Notes: generated by a model from the letters alone, not told the origin. 64,000 nucleotides of DNA from CAG-873 sp964518705 (GCA_964518705.1 CAZFGV010000008.1:1-64000), one strand, 5' to 3'. Positions 1-9,169 are shown, counted from the stretch's first letter. Translations and numbers: made by a program.

Positions 1-22
1 GGAAAGTGGAAAGTGGAAAGTG
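1..22. repeat. Partial copy (A) of GGAAAGTG hairpin repeat
   Basis: Three tandem overlapping GGAAAGTG units (1-8, 8-15, 15-22) that match the right arm of two fuller copies at 12458-12550 and 19943-20037. The left arm would lie before the window start, so the copy is cut by the edge. It sits directly beside the terminator of the sus-like operon. Confidence 0.7.
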
Positions 23-29
23 ACTATAC

Positions 30-58
30 AAAAACTCCCCGACCATTGGCCGAGGAGT
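30..58 (-). terminator. Terminator of the susCDEF-like operon
   Basis: On the minus strand an 11-bp stem (58-48 with 44-34, two G-U pairs) with loop AAT is followed by a run of five T. It lies 22 bases past the stop of the susF-like gene. A T-run on the other side (60-64) may make it bidirectional. Confidence 0.85.
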
Positions 59-79
59 CTTTTTCTATATTTCGCGCTA

Positions 80-1561
80 TTATTTCTTAATCAATGTAAG
101 AGTAGCAGGCGAAACGCCAAAGTTGAGAACAACGTCATAAACACCGGCTTCTTCAAGGATGAAGTTACCCGCATTCTGACGAACGTCATCAAGCTCGCCA
201 CCATAGCTCAACGCCCAATCGTGCGATACGCAGAACTTGAACTCGTCGGCAGGAAGCTCGATATCGGTCACTGTCCATACGGCATACTTGCTGTCGGGAG
301 TAAGGTCTACCGCTGTGCCGGTGTTCCAATCGTTGAACTTGCCAATGATGCTAATCTGAGGTATCGGTGTGATAGACCATTCGAGGGTTACAACGTTAGC
401 CTTAACATAGTAAAGACCCTGCTGGGCAACCTTCATCATCGTGTTTGTCGTAACGTCATAAACCATCGTACCCTTAGCACCGCCGTTTTCATCGTCAACC
501 TGGTCGGCATCGGGGCGGAAGCTTACACCCTTAGTGCTTGCTTGACCGGTAAACCAGAAGCGTGAACGCAATGGCATAGTACCTTCGTAGTTGATATAAT
601 CGTTAGTTTCGAGGCGAAGAACCTGGTCGAACTTATTATCAGCAGTAGCCGTAGCCATACCGGGCACCCAAAGCGCTTCGAAAGCGGGACCGACAGAATA
701 CTCACGAGCCTCCATATTAAGCTTAATCATATACGGACCTTCCTGACGGATAACGCCTTTGGCAGCGTCGTCAGTGTCAACGAGGACACCTTCAGTATCG
801 GTGCCGTTAACGCCGAACGCGCCTGCGAGGCTATTGCTGTCATAGCCCGACTTGCCAACAATCATCCACTGATAGCCGTCTTCGCTATCGGCAAGGTCTT
901 TGTTAACGTCAATCTTAAGAGTGAACTCGGGGTTGTCGTAAGGATTGCCTTCGTTGAGCTGAGCGAAAGGAATACCCTTGGTAACGTCCCAATCGCAGAA
1001 ATTGCCCACAAGGTAATATGCCGTTTCGATAACATTCGGTTGAGGTAGCGGAGTAACATTGTATCCACCGGTCCAATAATAGTAGTCCGGACCACCGAGG
1101 CGAACACGGCTTGTGCCATTAACGGCATAAGCGATATAGCTCGCATTCATATAACGTGCAACAATGTCCTTGCTGACAACGCTGTTGAAAATAGTCTGCA
1201 ACTCTGCCGTAGAGATAGTAACGGCATTGTTGTCGGTAACATTCAACTTCGCTGTCATCGTTTTGAGATTTTCAACCGGCATGCCGACAGGCATTTCTTG
1301 GCAGAATTCGCCTTCAACTTCGATAGAATATCCTGCGGGGAAGTTTGTCACCGTGAGGTCGAACAAATGCACGGGCGAATTCTCGGCTACCAACTCAGGC
1401 AAGTTAATATTGTCTGCCGTGCTGGTAAAAACGAGGTCGGTTGACGTGAAAATAGCCTCTTCGGGGTTGCTCTGTGCAGGAGGGTTCGGCAAAGTGTATT
1501 CATCACACGACGCCATCCCTACCGCTGCTGCAATTAGAGCTATGATTTGATAGTGTTTCAT
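80..1561 (-). CDS. SusF/SusE-like outer-membrane starch-binding lipoprotein
   Basis: A 493-residue surface lipoprotein, last gene of a susC-susD-susE-susF-like operon. The signal peptide ends in GMASC, so Cys19 should be lipidated, and the following Asp-Glu resembles the acidic export signal of Bacteroidetes surface lipoproteins. An N-terminal Ig-like segment (about 35-170) is followed by repeated carbohydrate-binding-like modules starting near AYYLVGNFCDWD and ISIIGKFNDWN, the pattern of SusE/SusF glycan-binding proteins that hold starch at the cell surface without cutting it. Starch or another alpha-glucan as ligand is inferred from family only. It starts 26 bases after the susE-like stop and ends just before a strong terminator. 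Confidence 0.82.
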   Translation of the reverse strand: MKHYQIIALIAAAVGMASCDEYTLPNPPAQSNPEEAIFTSTDLVFTSTADNINLPELVAENSPVHLFDLTVTNFPAGYSIEVEGEFCQEMPVGMPVENLKTMTAKLNVTDNNAVTISTAELQTIFNSVVSKDIVARYMNASYIAYAVNGTSRVRLGGPDYYYWTGGYNVTPLPQPNVIETAYYLVGNFCDWDVTKGIPFAQLNEGNPYDNPEFTLKIDVNKDLADSEDGYQWMIVGKSGYDSNSLAGAFGVNGTDTEGVLVDTDDAAKGVIRQEGPYMIKLNMEAREYSVGPAFEALWVPGMATATADNKFDQVLRLETNDYINYEGTMPLRSRFWFTGQASTKGVSFRPDADQVDDENGGAKGTMVYDVTTNTMMKVAQQGLYYVKANVVTLEWSITPIPQISIIGKFNDWNTGTAVDLTPDSKYAVWTVTDIELPADEFKFCVSHDWALSYGGELDDVRQNAGNFILEEAGVYDVVLNFGVSPATLTLIKK

Positions 1562-1587
1562 ATCGTTTCAGTAGTTTTTCTGATTAA

Positions 1588-2532
1588 TTAATCGAGAGCC
1601 TTGATAATCACCTTGGGATTAGCGCGATCGCTCATGTCAACAGTGAAGTCGAGGCGGCCGGTGTAATTATTGAATTGGAACGAGTCTTTGGTCTTTGCCA
1701 AAGCGTGGTCGAGAGTTTGTCCGCTAGTGAAATCGGGGAACTCTACAGGAGTATCCGAGTCAGTACCACCGGCACAACCCCATGAATCTGCATCCCAACC
1801 GGTAAGGGCGGTGTAGAAACGGAAGATTGAGCCTTCTTCGGCATTGGTGGGCTGGAAGTCGATGACGCCATAGTAAACCTTCGAACCGATAGCATCAACG
1901 CTCTCGCTCAACGTGTAAGGCTCGAGCTTACTTTCGTTATCGGCATCGGGGCTTATCCATGAGCCGGTGTAGTTACCGATAACATAGATAACGCCGGGGA
2001 TAGGCAAAGCGAGGTAGCCCTGAACGCGGTTGAGGGTAACGGTGTTAGATGTTACCACATAACTGCGGTTGTTACCTTCGGCATCGGTGAGGCCGTCGAT
2101 ATAGGCTGCTCCTTTGAAATATACCTTCTGCTCGCCGGCGTCGGTATATTGGCTCTTTTCGGTGATGCCACGCAAGTCGCACAACGCCATAGCAAGGTCG
2201 TTGTCCTTAATGGTCATCTTAGAGAGCGTGCCGGAACCGGTAGGGGTAAGGACACGGTAGTCGGATTCGGTGTCGAATTTGCCCGTAAGTGACACCAACG
2301 CACGATATTGGGTGATTGCCGAGAAGCCATAGTCGGGCTGGCCGTTGAGGGAAAGTTCGAAAGTGCCTTCTGCGTTCAATTCATAATATTCATTAAGGAA
2401 CGGAGGCGTGTTGATTAAGAACGTTTCGGCATCGGGGGTATGAAATTTTGGGTCGGTAACATCGCTACATCCGGAGCTCAAGCTCATAGCAGCAAAGCAT
2501 ACAACGGCACTAAATATCTTGACGAATTTCAT
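1588..2532 (-). CDS. SusE-like outer-membrane glycan-binding lipoprotein
   Basis: A 314-residue lipoprotein with signal peptide and lipobox ending LSSGC (Cys22). The segment from about residue 40, with TPPFLNEYYELNAEG and a SQLYxL-like repeat, is typical of the SusE N-terminal domain (PF14292-like), and the C-terminal half from GVIYVIGNYTGSW looks like one SusE/SusF carbohydrate-binding module. It is shorter than its neighbour, which has at least two such modules. Third gene of the operon, 28 bases after susD. Binding of glycan at the surface is inferred from family and position. Confidence 0.8.
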   Translation of the reverse strand: MKFVKIFSAVVCFAAMSLSSGCSDVTDPKFHTPDAETFLINTPPFLNEYYELNAEGTFELSLNGQPDYGFSAITQYRALVSLTGKFDTESDYRVLTPTGSGTLSKMTIKDNDLAMALCDLRGITEKSQYTDAGEQKVYFKGAAYIDGLTDAEGNNRSYVVTSNTVTLNRVQGYLALPIPGVIYVIGNYTGSWISPDADNESKLEPYTLSESVDAIGSKVYYGVIDFQPTNAEEGSIFRFYTALTGWDADSWGCAGGTDSDTPVEFPDFTSGQTLDHALAKTKDSFQFNNYTGRLDFTVDMSDRANPKVIIKALD

Positions 2533-2560
2533 AATGGGTATGAATTACGTTTGTTAACTA

Positions 2561-4126
2561 TTAATAACCGGGATTCTGTCCTACAGTTTCGGTGTACTGA
2601 TAAGGAATAGCGTAAAGAGCGCGGTAGTCGTCGATGTAAGCACCTTCGAGGACGCCACCCTTCCATGACCATACATAGTTATCACCTGTGTAACGGCCGA
2701 AACGGATAAGGTCGGAACGACGGAAGCCTTCGAGGTAAAGCTCTACATTACGTTCGTGAAGCACTACTTCGGCACTCAATGCACCAACAGGCTCCATGCC
2801 CGCACGGGCGCGTACTTTATTGAGATAGCCAAGACCATCGCACTGTACGCCGTTGAGCTCACATTCGGCAAGCATCAAGTAGGTATCTGCTAGGCGGAAC
2901 AAGGGATAGTCGGTGTTAGACATCGCTGTGCCGTTGTTAAGAGGCTTGCCGCTTGCCAAATACTGTGAATTGTCGTAGTCGTCCTCGGTCGTGTTGGTGT
3001 ATTTGATAATCATGTAACCGCAAGAGTTTTCGTCGAACGAAGCCAAATCGGGAATTTCTTCCTGATAAGTTCCTTCATAAATCAAACGGCGGTTGTCGTC
3101 CTTAAGCGCCTTTGACAATTCGGGACGCACGCGCAGACCTGACCATGGGGTATCGCCACTGTTGAGGCTTTGAAGCACTTCTGCAGGAGCTGATTCTATC
3201 CATGCACCGCAAGTGAGGTAGGTAGTACCGCCCCATGTGGTGAAACGGCCCTGAAGCTGAGGCACGGCCCACAAGATTTCTCCATTGCCGACATACTTGT
3301 CGTTGCTAGCGCAGAAGAGATACTTATAAGTAGGCGCGAGCTGGATGCCTGTTGAAAGCACTTGCTTGCAAGCATCGGCACATTCTGCCCACATAGCAGT
3401 GCCGGTATATACTTCGGCATTGAGGTAAAGCTTGGCAAGGAGCATCCACGCAGCTTCGCGGCTCACACGGCCATAATCTTGCTCTGCGGCAGGCTTTACT
3501 GAAGGAATAGCAGCCTTCAACTCGGCAACAACAGCATTGAAGAGCTGTGTGCGGTCGTAAGTGGGAGGTATTGAACCGGTTACTGAGGTCTCGTCAATCC
3601 ACGGACCACGACCGAAGAGGTCGATCATGCACCAATAAGCATAGCAACGGATAACGTGAGCTTCGGCAATGCGTGCTTCTACCTCGGCTTCGTCATAGAA
3701 CGCTGCTCCTTTGGTCTTCATGTCGCGGATATACTCTGCCGACATCTTTGCCATAAAGAATTCGCGTGAGAAGGCGGCATATACCCATTCGTTATTGTTT
3801 GCCCAAGTGTTGAACACCAATGTGTTATAACCGGGGTCGTTCCATTTCTGAGAGATGAAACATTCGTCGGCAACCACTTCCTGAAGGTTGAAGTGGCAAC
3901 GAGTGAACGAACCGGCACCACCGTCAGACGTTGACACCAAGTCGCCGCTGTCGTCTAGAAAGTTCCAATACAGACGTGCCAAATAGCCGTCCCATTCCTC
4001 CTGTGTGGTGAGTTCGAGTTTTGTATTAGGGTCGTTAGGGGTAACGTTGAGGTCGTCTACGCATGAGCTCGACGCCAATGACATCAAGGCTATGCAACCC
4101 GAAGCGATATATTTGGTAAGTTTCAT
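2561..4126 (-). CDS. susD: SusD/RagB family glycan-binding lipoprotein
   Basis: A 521-residue SusD/RagB protein, the lid that sits over a SusC barrel and captures oligosaccharide. The lipobox LASSSC puts the lipidated Cys at 22, followed by VDD. The helical TPR-like core shows AHVIRCYAYWCMIDLFGRGP and later WMLLAKLYLNAEVYTG; the C-terminal part has the usual LMLAECELNG, YLNKVRARAGM, HERNVELYLEGFRRSDLIRF and a GQNPGY ending. Full length for the family. It starts 25 bases after the susC stop, as expected for the co-transcribed pair. The symbol reflects family membership; the substrate is not proven. Confidence 0.92.
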   Translation of the reverse strand: MKLTKYIASGCIALMSLASSSCVDDLNVTPNDPNTKLELTTQEEWDGYLARLYWNFLDDSGDLVSTSDGGAGSFTRCHFNLQEVVADECFISQKWNDPGYNTLVFNTWANNNEWVYAAFSREFFMAKMSAEYIRDMKTKGAAFYDEAEVEARIAEAHVIRCYAYWCMIDLFGRGPWIDETSVTGSIPPTYDRTQLFNAVVAELKAAIPSVKPAAEQDYGRVSREAAWMLLAKLYLNAEVYTGTAMWAECADACKQVLSTGIQLAPTYKYLFCASNDKYVGNGEILWAVPQLQGRFTTWGGTTYLTCGAWIESAPAEVLQSLNSGDTPWSGLRVRPELSKALKDDNRRLIYEGTYQEEIPDLASFDENSCGYMIIKYTNTTEDDYDNSQYLASGKPLNNGTAMSNTDYPLFRLADTYLMLAECELNGVQCDGLGYLNKVRARAGMEPVGALSAEVVLHERNVELYLEGFRRSDLIRFGRYTGDNYVWSWKGGVLEGAYIDDYRALYAIPYQYTETVGQNPGY

Positions 4127-4151
4127 TATTCTTATTCTGCTGAGATTAGAC

Positions 4152-7100
4152 TTAGAATGTAGCCACTACACCTACAGTGTAAGTTGTGGGGCGGGGATAT
4201 ACACTGCTGTCAATACCCTGGAAGGCGGTCAACTCGGGGTCGAGGCCTTTATATTTGGTGATTACGAACGGGTTCTGTACTGCTGCATACAATCGCAAAC
4301 GGAGGTTGTTCTGCAACAAGTTCTGCCACGTGTATCCCAAGGTAATGTTGTCGCAGCGTACGAATGATGCGTTCTGTACAAAGTATGAGCTTACCATGTG
4401 TTCGGTGGTGCGGGCCTGTTCAAACAAGAAAGTGCCGCTCATAAGGTTGCTCAACGGGGCGGTAGCGGTGCGTGATACGAATGACGCATCCATCTGGTTC
4501 TTGTTGTATGCCCAGTTGCCAAAGGCTCCTCGGAGTACAAAGCCCAAATCCCAGTTCTTGTAGTTGAACGTGTTGTTCCAACTTACGGTGATGTCGGGGT
4601 GTACATGGTGGTAGTTGATGTAGTCATCACTGTTGATAACACCATCGGCATTCTGATCTACAAAACAGCCTTCAATAGGATTGCCGGATTCGTCATAAAC
4701 CTGCTCGAGAACATAGAATGTATATGCTGCCATACCTACCTGATGCTTCTGGATGTTAACACCATTGTCGATAGAACCGGTCATAGTGTCGGCACCTTCG
4801 GCTAGACGGGTAATCTTGTTCTTATTCCATGCTATATTAAAGTTAGAATTCCAAGTGAAGTCTTTTGTTACAACAGGACGAGTGTTGATATTGAATTCAA
4901 TACCGGTGTTGCGAAGGTCACCAAGGTTAATCCAACCAACGTTACCGATGTTTGAACCGGCAGGATAGTTGGCACGGGTGAGCAAGTCTGATGTCTTGCG
5001 TACATAGAATTCGATAGAACCGTTGATGCGGTTGTTGAGGATACCATAGTCAAGACCAACGTTCCATGTATGAGTTGTTTCCCACTTCAATGCAGCATTG
5101 TAGGGGTTAGGCCATACTGTGTTTACGTAGTTATCTTTTCCGCCGATAGGATAGGTAGGATTGTCACCTGTTGAGTTGCCGTATACGGGGAGGTAGGGGA
5201 AGTAGTCTTCGTTAAGGTCCTGCTGACCGGTAGTACCGTAAGACGCACGAAGCTTAAGATCGTTGATGATGCTGCGAGCATCTGACATAAACGATTCTTC
5301 ACTGATACGCCAACCGAGTGACACTGAGGGGAATGTACCCCAACGGGTATCTTTACCAAATCGGCTGGTACCGTCGCGACGTACCGTAGCGGTAAGCAAG
5401 TAGCGGTCTTTGAATGTGTAGTTTACACGGCCGAAGAACGACACGAGCTGATAGCGGCTCTTATAGTAATATGTCGGGCTATACTGATAAGCAGCAAGGT
5501 CGCTGAGGTTGTAGTAGGTTTCGCCGTTGATAACTGCGGGAGTTTTCAATTCACCTGTGTTTGAGGCTATTGAGGGGTCGACGATGCTAAAGTTGTAACC
5601 CTTGTTGTTAAAACGCTGCCATGAGTAACCGGCGGTGGCGTCTACACTTGATGCGATTTCTTTGAATTCCTTGTTATAGTTAAGGTAGAAGTCGAGCAAC
5701 AATGAGTAACGGGTCTGGTTGTAATAGTTCTTAGAAGCATAGCCTTCTTTGAGGTTTACAGTGCTACCGTCTTCTGCATAGTAAGCAATGCCGTTGAGGT
5801 AAGCTTGGGGAGAACCGGCAACCTGAAGGTTGTTCTGGTTACCATGGCTGTAGTCATAACCCAAGTTGAGGTTAGCACGAAGCTCGCGGAGGAAAGGCAT
5901 CTTGAGGTCGAGCTGCAAGTTGCCTACGCTCTGATATACATTTGATTCGTCGTCATACTCCATCAAACGAGAAACGGGGTTAACGGCGTAAAGTGTAGAA
6001 ATGGCGCTTGTGGGGGTGTCCTCGTCTGCTATCATACCTCCACCAACGTATGTTGTCCAATTGCCGAATTGGTTGGGCGAATGTACGGGGAGTGTGGGGT
6101 TGAAAGCGGTAGCTGCTCCTAAAACGCCCTGTTCGTAGCCGTTCTGGATGTAAGCACCCTTAACGTTAGCGTTCACACTGAGAAGGTCGTCGAAGAACTT
6201 GGGTGTTAAGTTGAGGCTCGCGCCCAAACGACGGTTGTTAGTGGTCTTGATAACGCCTTCGGTGTTGGTATAGTTCACCGACACATTATAAGGAAGGAAA
6301 CCGGTAGTACCGCCAACGCTGAGGCTATAGTCCTGGCTGAATGCTGTACGAAGCACTTCTTTCTGCCAATCAGTGTTGACATTTCCAAGCGCAGCAGCTT
6401 GGTTAGAGTCGGCACCATAGCGGCTGATGATGTAGTTGCGGAATTCGTTGCCGTCCATCATGTCGAGGTAGTTGCGAGGTGTAGCAACATAGAAGTTGGC
6501 AGCAAAGTTAACCTGAGGCTTGCCACTCTTACCGCTCTTGGTGGTGATGATAATCACACCGTTAGACGCACGCGAACCGAAGATAGCTGTCGCCGAGGCG
6601 TCCTTAAGGATGGTCATAGACTCGATATTTTCGGGAGACACAAGCGCCAAGGGGTTAGATGATCCGGTAACGCTATAACGAGTCATAGGCACACCGTCGA
6701 TAACGATAAGAGGGTCGTTAGAAGCATTCAACGACGCACCACCACGAATCTGAATCGAAGCAGCGTCTGACGGGTTACCACCCTTTGTGCTTACAACAAC
6801 ACCGGGGCTGGCACCTACCAAAAGGTCTTGTGCCGAAGATGCCAATCCGGCTTGTATTTCGTCGGGCTTAACAACGCCGACAGCTCCGGTTGCATCAGAT
6901 TTCTTTACAACACCATAGCCGATAACTACAAGCTCGCTCATCGCTACGGAGTTGGTCTTTAAATTAACGTCAATAGTCTTGCGGCCATTGACTGCTACAT
7001 CTTGGTTGTCACAGCCTACATACGAGAATACCAATGTTGCATTGGCATCGCACTGAATGCTGTACTTACCATCAAAATCAGTGGCAACACCATAATTTGA

Positions 7101-7265
7101 TGTGCCCTTAACGGCTACAGAAGCTCCGATGGCTGGCTCGCCTTCAGGCTCGTAAACTGTACCGCTCACTGTGATTTTTTGCGCTAAAGCCGGGAAGGTG
7201 ATTGCCAACGCCATCACGAACGTCAGCACGGTCTTCCACGTCATTTGTTTACAAATGTTCTTCAT
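4152..7265 (-). CDS. susC: SusC/RagA TonB-linked outer-membrane transporter
   Basis: A 1037-residue TonB-dependent importer. A signal peptide (about 1-28) is followed by a carboxypeptidase-like regulatory domain (about 30-110), the SusC-family motif SELVVIGYG, a plug domain (GVVVSTKGG, IQIRGGASLNASNDPLIVIDG, SRASNGVIIITTK) and a 22-strand type beta barrel ending in TVGVVATF with terminal Phe. It brings in oligosaccharides bound by SusD, powered by TonB. First gene of the operon; the 339 bp upstream carries no perfect Bacteroidetes promoter that I can find. No extra N-terminal extension for anti-sigma signalling is visible. Confidence 0.95.
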   Translation of the reverse strand: MKNICKQMTWKTVLTFVMALAITFPALAQKITVSGTVYEPEGEPAIGASVAVKGTSNYGVATDFDGKYSIQCDANATLVFSYVGCDNQDVAVNGRKTIDVNLKTNSVAMSELVVIGYGVVKKSDATGAVGVVKPDEIQAGLASSAQDLLVGASPGVVVSTKGGNPSDAASIQIRGGASLNASNDPLIVIDGVPMTRYSVTGSSNPLALVSPENIESMTILKDASATAIFGSRASNGVIIITTKSGKSGKPQVNFAANFYVATPRNYLDMMDGNEFRNYIISRYGADSNQAAALGNVNTDWQKEVLRTAFSQDYSLSVGGTTGFLPYNVSVNYTNTEGVIKTTNNRRLGASLNLTPKFFDDLLSVNANVKGAYIQNGYEQGVLGAATAFNPTLPVHSPNQFGNWTTYVGGGMIADEDTPTSAISTLYAVNPVSRLMEYDDESNVYQSVGNLQLDLKMPFLRELRANLNLGYDYSHGNQNNLQVAGSPQAYLNGIAYYAEDGSTVNLKEGYASKNYYNQTRYSLLLDFYLNYNKEFKEIASSVDATAGYSWQRFNNKGYNFSIVDPSIASNTGELKTPAVINGETYYNLSDLAAYQYSPTYYYKSRYQLVSFFGRVNYTFKDRYLLTATVRRDGTSRFGKDTRWGTFPSVSLGWRISEESFMSDARSIINDLKLRASYGTTGQQDLNEDYFPYLPVYGNSTGDNPTYPIGGKDNYVNTVWPNPYNAALKWETTHTWNVGLDYGILNNRINGSIEFYVRKTSDLLTRANYPAGSNIGNVGWINLGDLRNTGIEFNINTRPVVTKDFTWNSNFNIAWNKNKITRLAEGADTMTGSIDNGVNIQKHQVGMAAYTFYVLEQVYDESGNPIEGCFVDQNADGVINSDDYINYHHVHPDITVSWNNTFNYKNWDLGFVLRGAFGNWAYNKNQMDASFVSRTATAPLSNLMSGTFLFEQARTTEHMVSSYFVQNASFVRCDNITLGYTWQNLLQNNLRLRLYAAVQNPFVITKYKGLDPELTAFQGIDSSVYPRPTTYTVGVVATF

Positions 7266-7513
7266 GCAAGGGTCTTTTTAATTATGTTATTATTAATTTC
7301 GTATTTCCTTCTTTGATACAGACGCAACAAAACAGTTAGGTTCCGTGCCCAACTAGTTGCAACATTTGCTATTTGATAGCCCTTCTATGGTATAACAAAC
7401 CTCAAGGAGGTACATCTCTAAGTAAGTATAAAATATAAATCACAAATTAGTCTACAAAGGTTTACGCTACCCCGTGACTAACACGCCACAAATTAAATTA
7501 AAATTTCGTGAAG

Positions 7514-7557
7514 AAAGTTGAGCTTTCGCCAAAAATTTCACGCGAAAACCCAACTTT
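7514..7557. repeat. Interrupted inverted repeat between aspC and susC
   Basis: AAAGTTG (7514-7520) pairs with CAACTTT (7551-7557), and inside it TTTCG (7524-7528) pairs with CGAAA (7543-7547). Could be part of an RNA fold in the aspC 3' end, or a regulator site for the sus-like operon. There is no T-run after it on the minus strand, so it is a poor terminator. Confidence 0.5.
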
Positions 7558-7575
7558 AACTTATTTAACAGTCGC

Positions 7576-7594
7576 TGTGTTAAAATTTAACACA
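7576..7594. promoter_or_regulatory. 19-bp palindrome just after the aminotransferase stop
   Basis: TGTGTTAAA-A-TTTAACACA is a perfect 9+1+9 palindrome, ten bases after the stop of the aspC-like gene. It is AT-rich with no T-run after it, so an operator-like protein site is as likely as a terminator. No regulator gene is adjacent. Confidence 0.4.
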
Positions 7595-7604
7595 TGCAAC
7601 GTTC

Positions 7605-8807
7605 TTATTTCATCTTAAGCTGTGATAGTGCTTTTGCTATACGCTGCATTGCCTCTACCAAAGTCGAATCTGCTGTGGCATAGCTCAAGCGCAAATATCC
7701 GGGAGCGCAGAACGCTGCTCCGTCAACGGTAGCTACATGTGCTGTGGCAAGGAGGTAAAGTGCCAAGTCGTTACCATTCTCTATAACAGCACCTTCGGGT
7801 GTTGTGCTGCCGAAATAGCTGCTTACTTCGGGGAACAAATAGAACGCTCCCTGAGGCTCGTTAACCTTCAATCCGGGGATTTCGCGTGCCAAACGCACCA
7901 CCAAGTCTCGACGGCGTTCAAAGGCCTGACGCATTTCTTCTACACAGTCCTGTGGTCCGTTATATGCTGCCTCGGCTGCCTTCTGTGCTATTGACGATGC
8001 TCCTGAAGTGTACTGACCCTGAAGCTTGTTAACGGCCTTGGCTATCTCTACCGGTGCGGCACAGTAGCCGATACGCCAGCCGGTCATCGCATATGCCTTT
8101 GACACACCGTTTATAACAACTGTACGGTCGGCAATAGCTTCGAAGGACGCTAATGACACAAATTCGCCTGTATATAATATATGTTCGTAAATCTCATCAG
8201 CTATAACGAGCACCTGAGGATGACGTGCAAGAACATCTACCAACGCCTGCAATTCGGCACGGCTATAAACGCTGCCCGTAGGATTCGAGGGCGAACACAT
8301 TATTATAGCACGTGTGCGTTCTGTGATTGCTGCCTCGAGCTGTGACGGGGTTATTTTGAAATCATCGTCTATGCCGGTCGGTACTAATACAGGTGTACCC
8401 TCGGCTAGCTTCACCATCTCAACATAGCTTACCCATGCCGGTGTGGGAATGATAACTTCATCTCCAGGGTCGACGGTGGCGACTATTACATTACATATAG
8501 AATGTTTGGCTCCATTGCCTACAACAATCTGCGAGGGCTCGTAATGCAAGCCGTTTTCGCGTGATAGTTTGTCGGCAATTGCCTTGCGAAGACTCATGTA
8601 ACCTGGAACGGGACTATAAAAACTGAAATTGTCATTAATGGCTGCTATGGCAGCGGCTTTGATGTGGTCCGGTGTGTTAAAATCCGGCTCCCCTACTGAT
8701 AAGTTAATAACATCTACGCCTTGAGCTTTGAGCTCGGCGCTCTTCTGCGACATGGCTAAGGTTTGCGATGCCGCTAGCGATTCTACGCGTTGTGATATGG
8801 TATGCAT
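7605..8807 (-). CDS. Class I pyridoxal-phosphate aminotransferase (aspartate type)
   Basis: A 400-residue fold-type I aminotransferase, probably aspartate/aromatic specificity in the AspC I-gamma group. PLP Lys237 lies in GVSKAYAMTGWRIGY; Asn175 in CSPSNPTG and Asp204/Tyr207 in ADEIYEH contact the cofactor. The N-terminal LSVGEPDFNTP and the C-terminal FCAPGYLRLSYA substrate-carboxylate arginine region are present. It transfers amino groups between aspartate or similar acids and 2-oxoglutarate in the cytosol. A single-gene unit: perfect promoter at 8830-8860 and no close partner. Exact substrate cannot be told from sequence alone. Confidence 0.9.
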   Translation of the reverse strand: MHTISQRVESLAASQTLAMSQKSAELKAQGVDVINLSVGEPDFNTPDHIKAAAIAAINDNFSFYSPVPGYMSLRKAIADKLSRENGLHYEPSQIVVGNGAKHSICNVIVATVDPGDEVIIPTPAWVSYVEMVKLAEGTPVLVPTGIDDDFKITPSQLEAAITERTRAIIMCSPSNPTGSVYSRAELQALVDVLARHPQVLVIADEIYEHILYTGEFVSLASFEAIADRTVVINGVSKAYAMTGWRIGYCAAPVEIAKAVNKLQGQYTSGASSIAQKAAEAAYNGPQDCVEEMRQAFERRRDLVVRLAREIPGLKVNEPQGAFYLFPEVSSYFGSTTPEGAVIENGNDLALYLLATAHVATVDGAAFCAPGYLRLSYATADSTLVEAMQRIAKALSQLKMK

Positions 8808-8829
8808 AGTCGGTGTTTTGTTTTCGCGA

Positions 8830-8860
8830 CAAATTTACGCATTATTTTGCAACCGCCAAA
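8830..8860 (-). promoter_or_regulatory. Bacteroidetes promoter for the aspC-like gene
   Basis: Minus-strand TTTG (8860-8857), 19-base spacer, TAAATTTG (8837-8830). Exact match to the -33/-7 consensus, 23 bases before the start codon. Confidence 0.8.
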
Positions 8861-8999
8861 AACATTATTACTTTATTGTTCCTTATTTTTAATCTTACAT
8901 TTTCTCCAATATATTGTTCTTTATTTCCCTATTTGTGTTAAACACTGTAAAATTCGTAATTTTTCTGCTCGAAAATTATGTTGTATAACATAAAAGTAC

Positions 9000-9076
9000 T
9001 AACTTTGCATCAGTTTTTCATGGTATTAGATTTAAGGTGAAAAGATTATTCGTCGGGATGACGGATAATTTTTTTT
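9000..9076 (+). ncRNA. Candidate short RNA or attenuated leader upstream of dus
   Basis: A -7 box TAACTTTG (9000-9007) predicts transcription from about 9014. After about 30 bases containing GGTATTAGATTTAAGG comes a 10-bp hairpin (9045-9054 with 9060-9069, loop GGGAT, one G-U pair) and a run of eight T (9069-9076), a good intrinsic terminator. The unit would yield an RNA of about 60 nt. It could be free-standing or a leader for dus, which begins 126 bases later and has its own -7 box. No clear -33 TTTG (TATG at 8977-8980 is nearest). Confidence 0.5.
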
Positions 9077-9169
9077 ATACCTATACCAAATCCCACTCTA
9101 TTTATTGACAAATATGCCATAAAATTGGTATATTAGTTCAACTCAGCCCATACTCTCACCACTTTTTAT

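Larger units (their letters stand above)
7266..7604. other. Intergenic region upstream of susC with inverted repeats
   Basis: No gene seen. It should hold the susC promoter and 5' leader, but I find no exact TTTG-N19-21-TAnnTTTG on the minus strand; nearest are single-mismatch -7 boxes at 7489-7496 and 7442-7449. Two inverted repeats lie at its aspC-proximal end and are listed separately. Confidence 0.5.

Noticed and set aside
1..22. GGAAAGTG run considered as a CRISPR or simple microsatellite
   Set aside because: There are no spacers, and two other copies show a defined two-arm structure, so it is treated as a partial hairpin repeat.
80..565. Plus-strand frames over the susF-like gene
   Set aside because: They are antisense shadows of a strongly supported gene.
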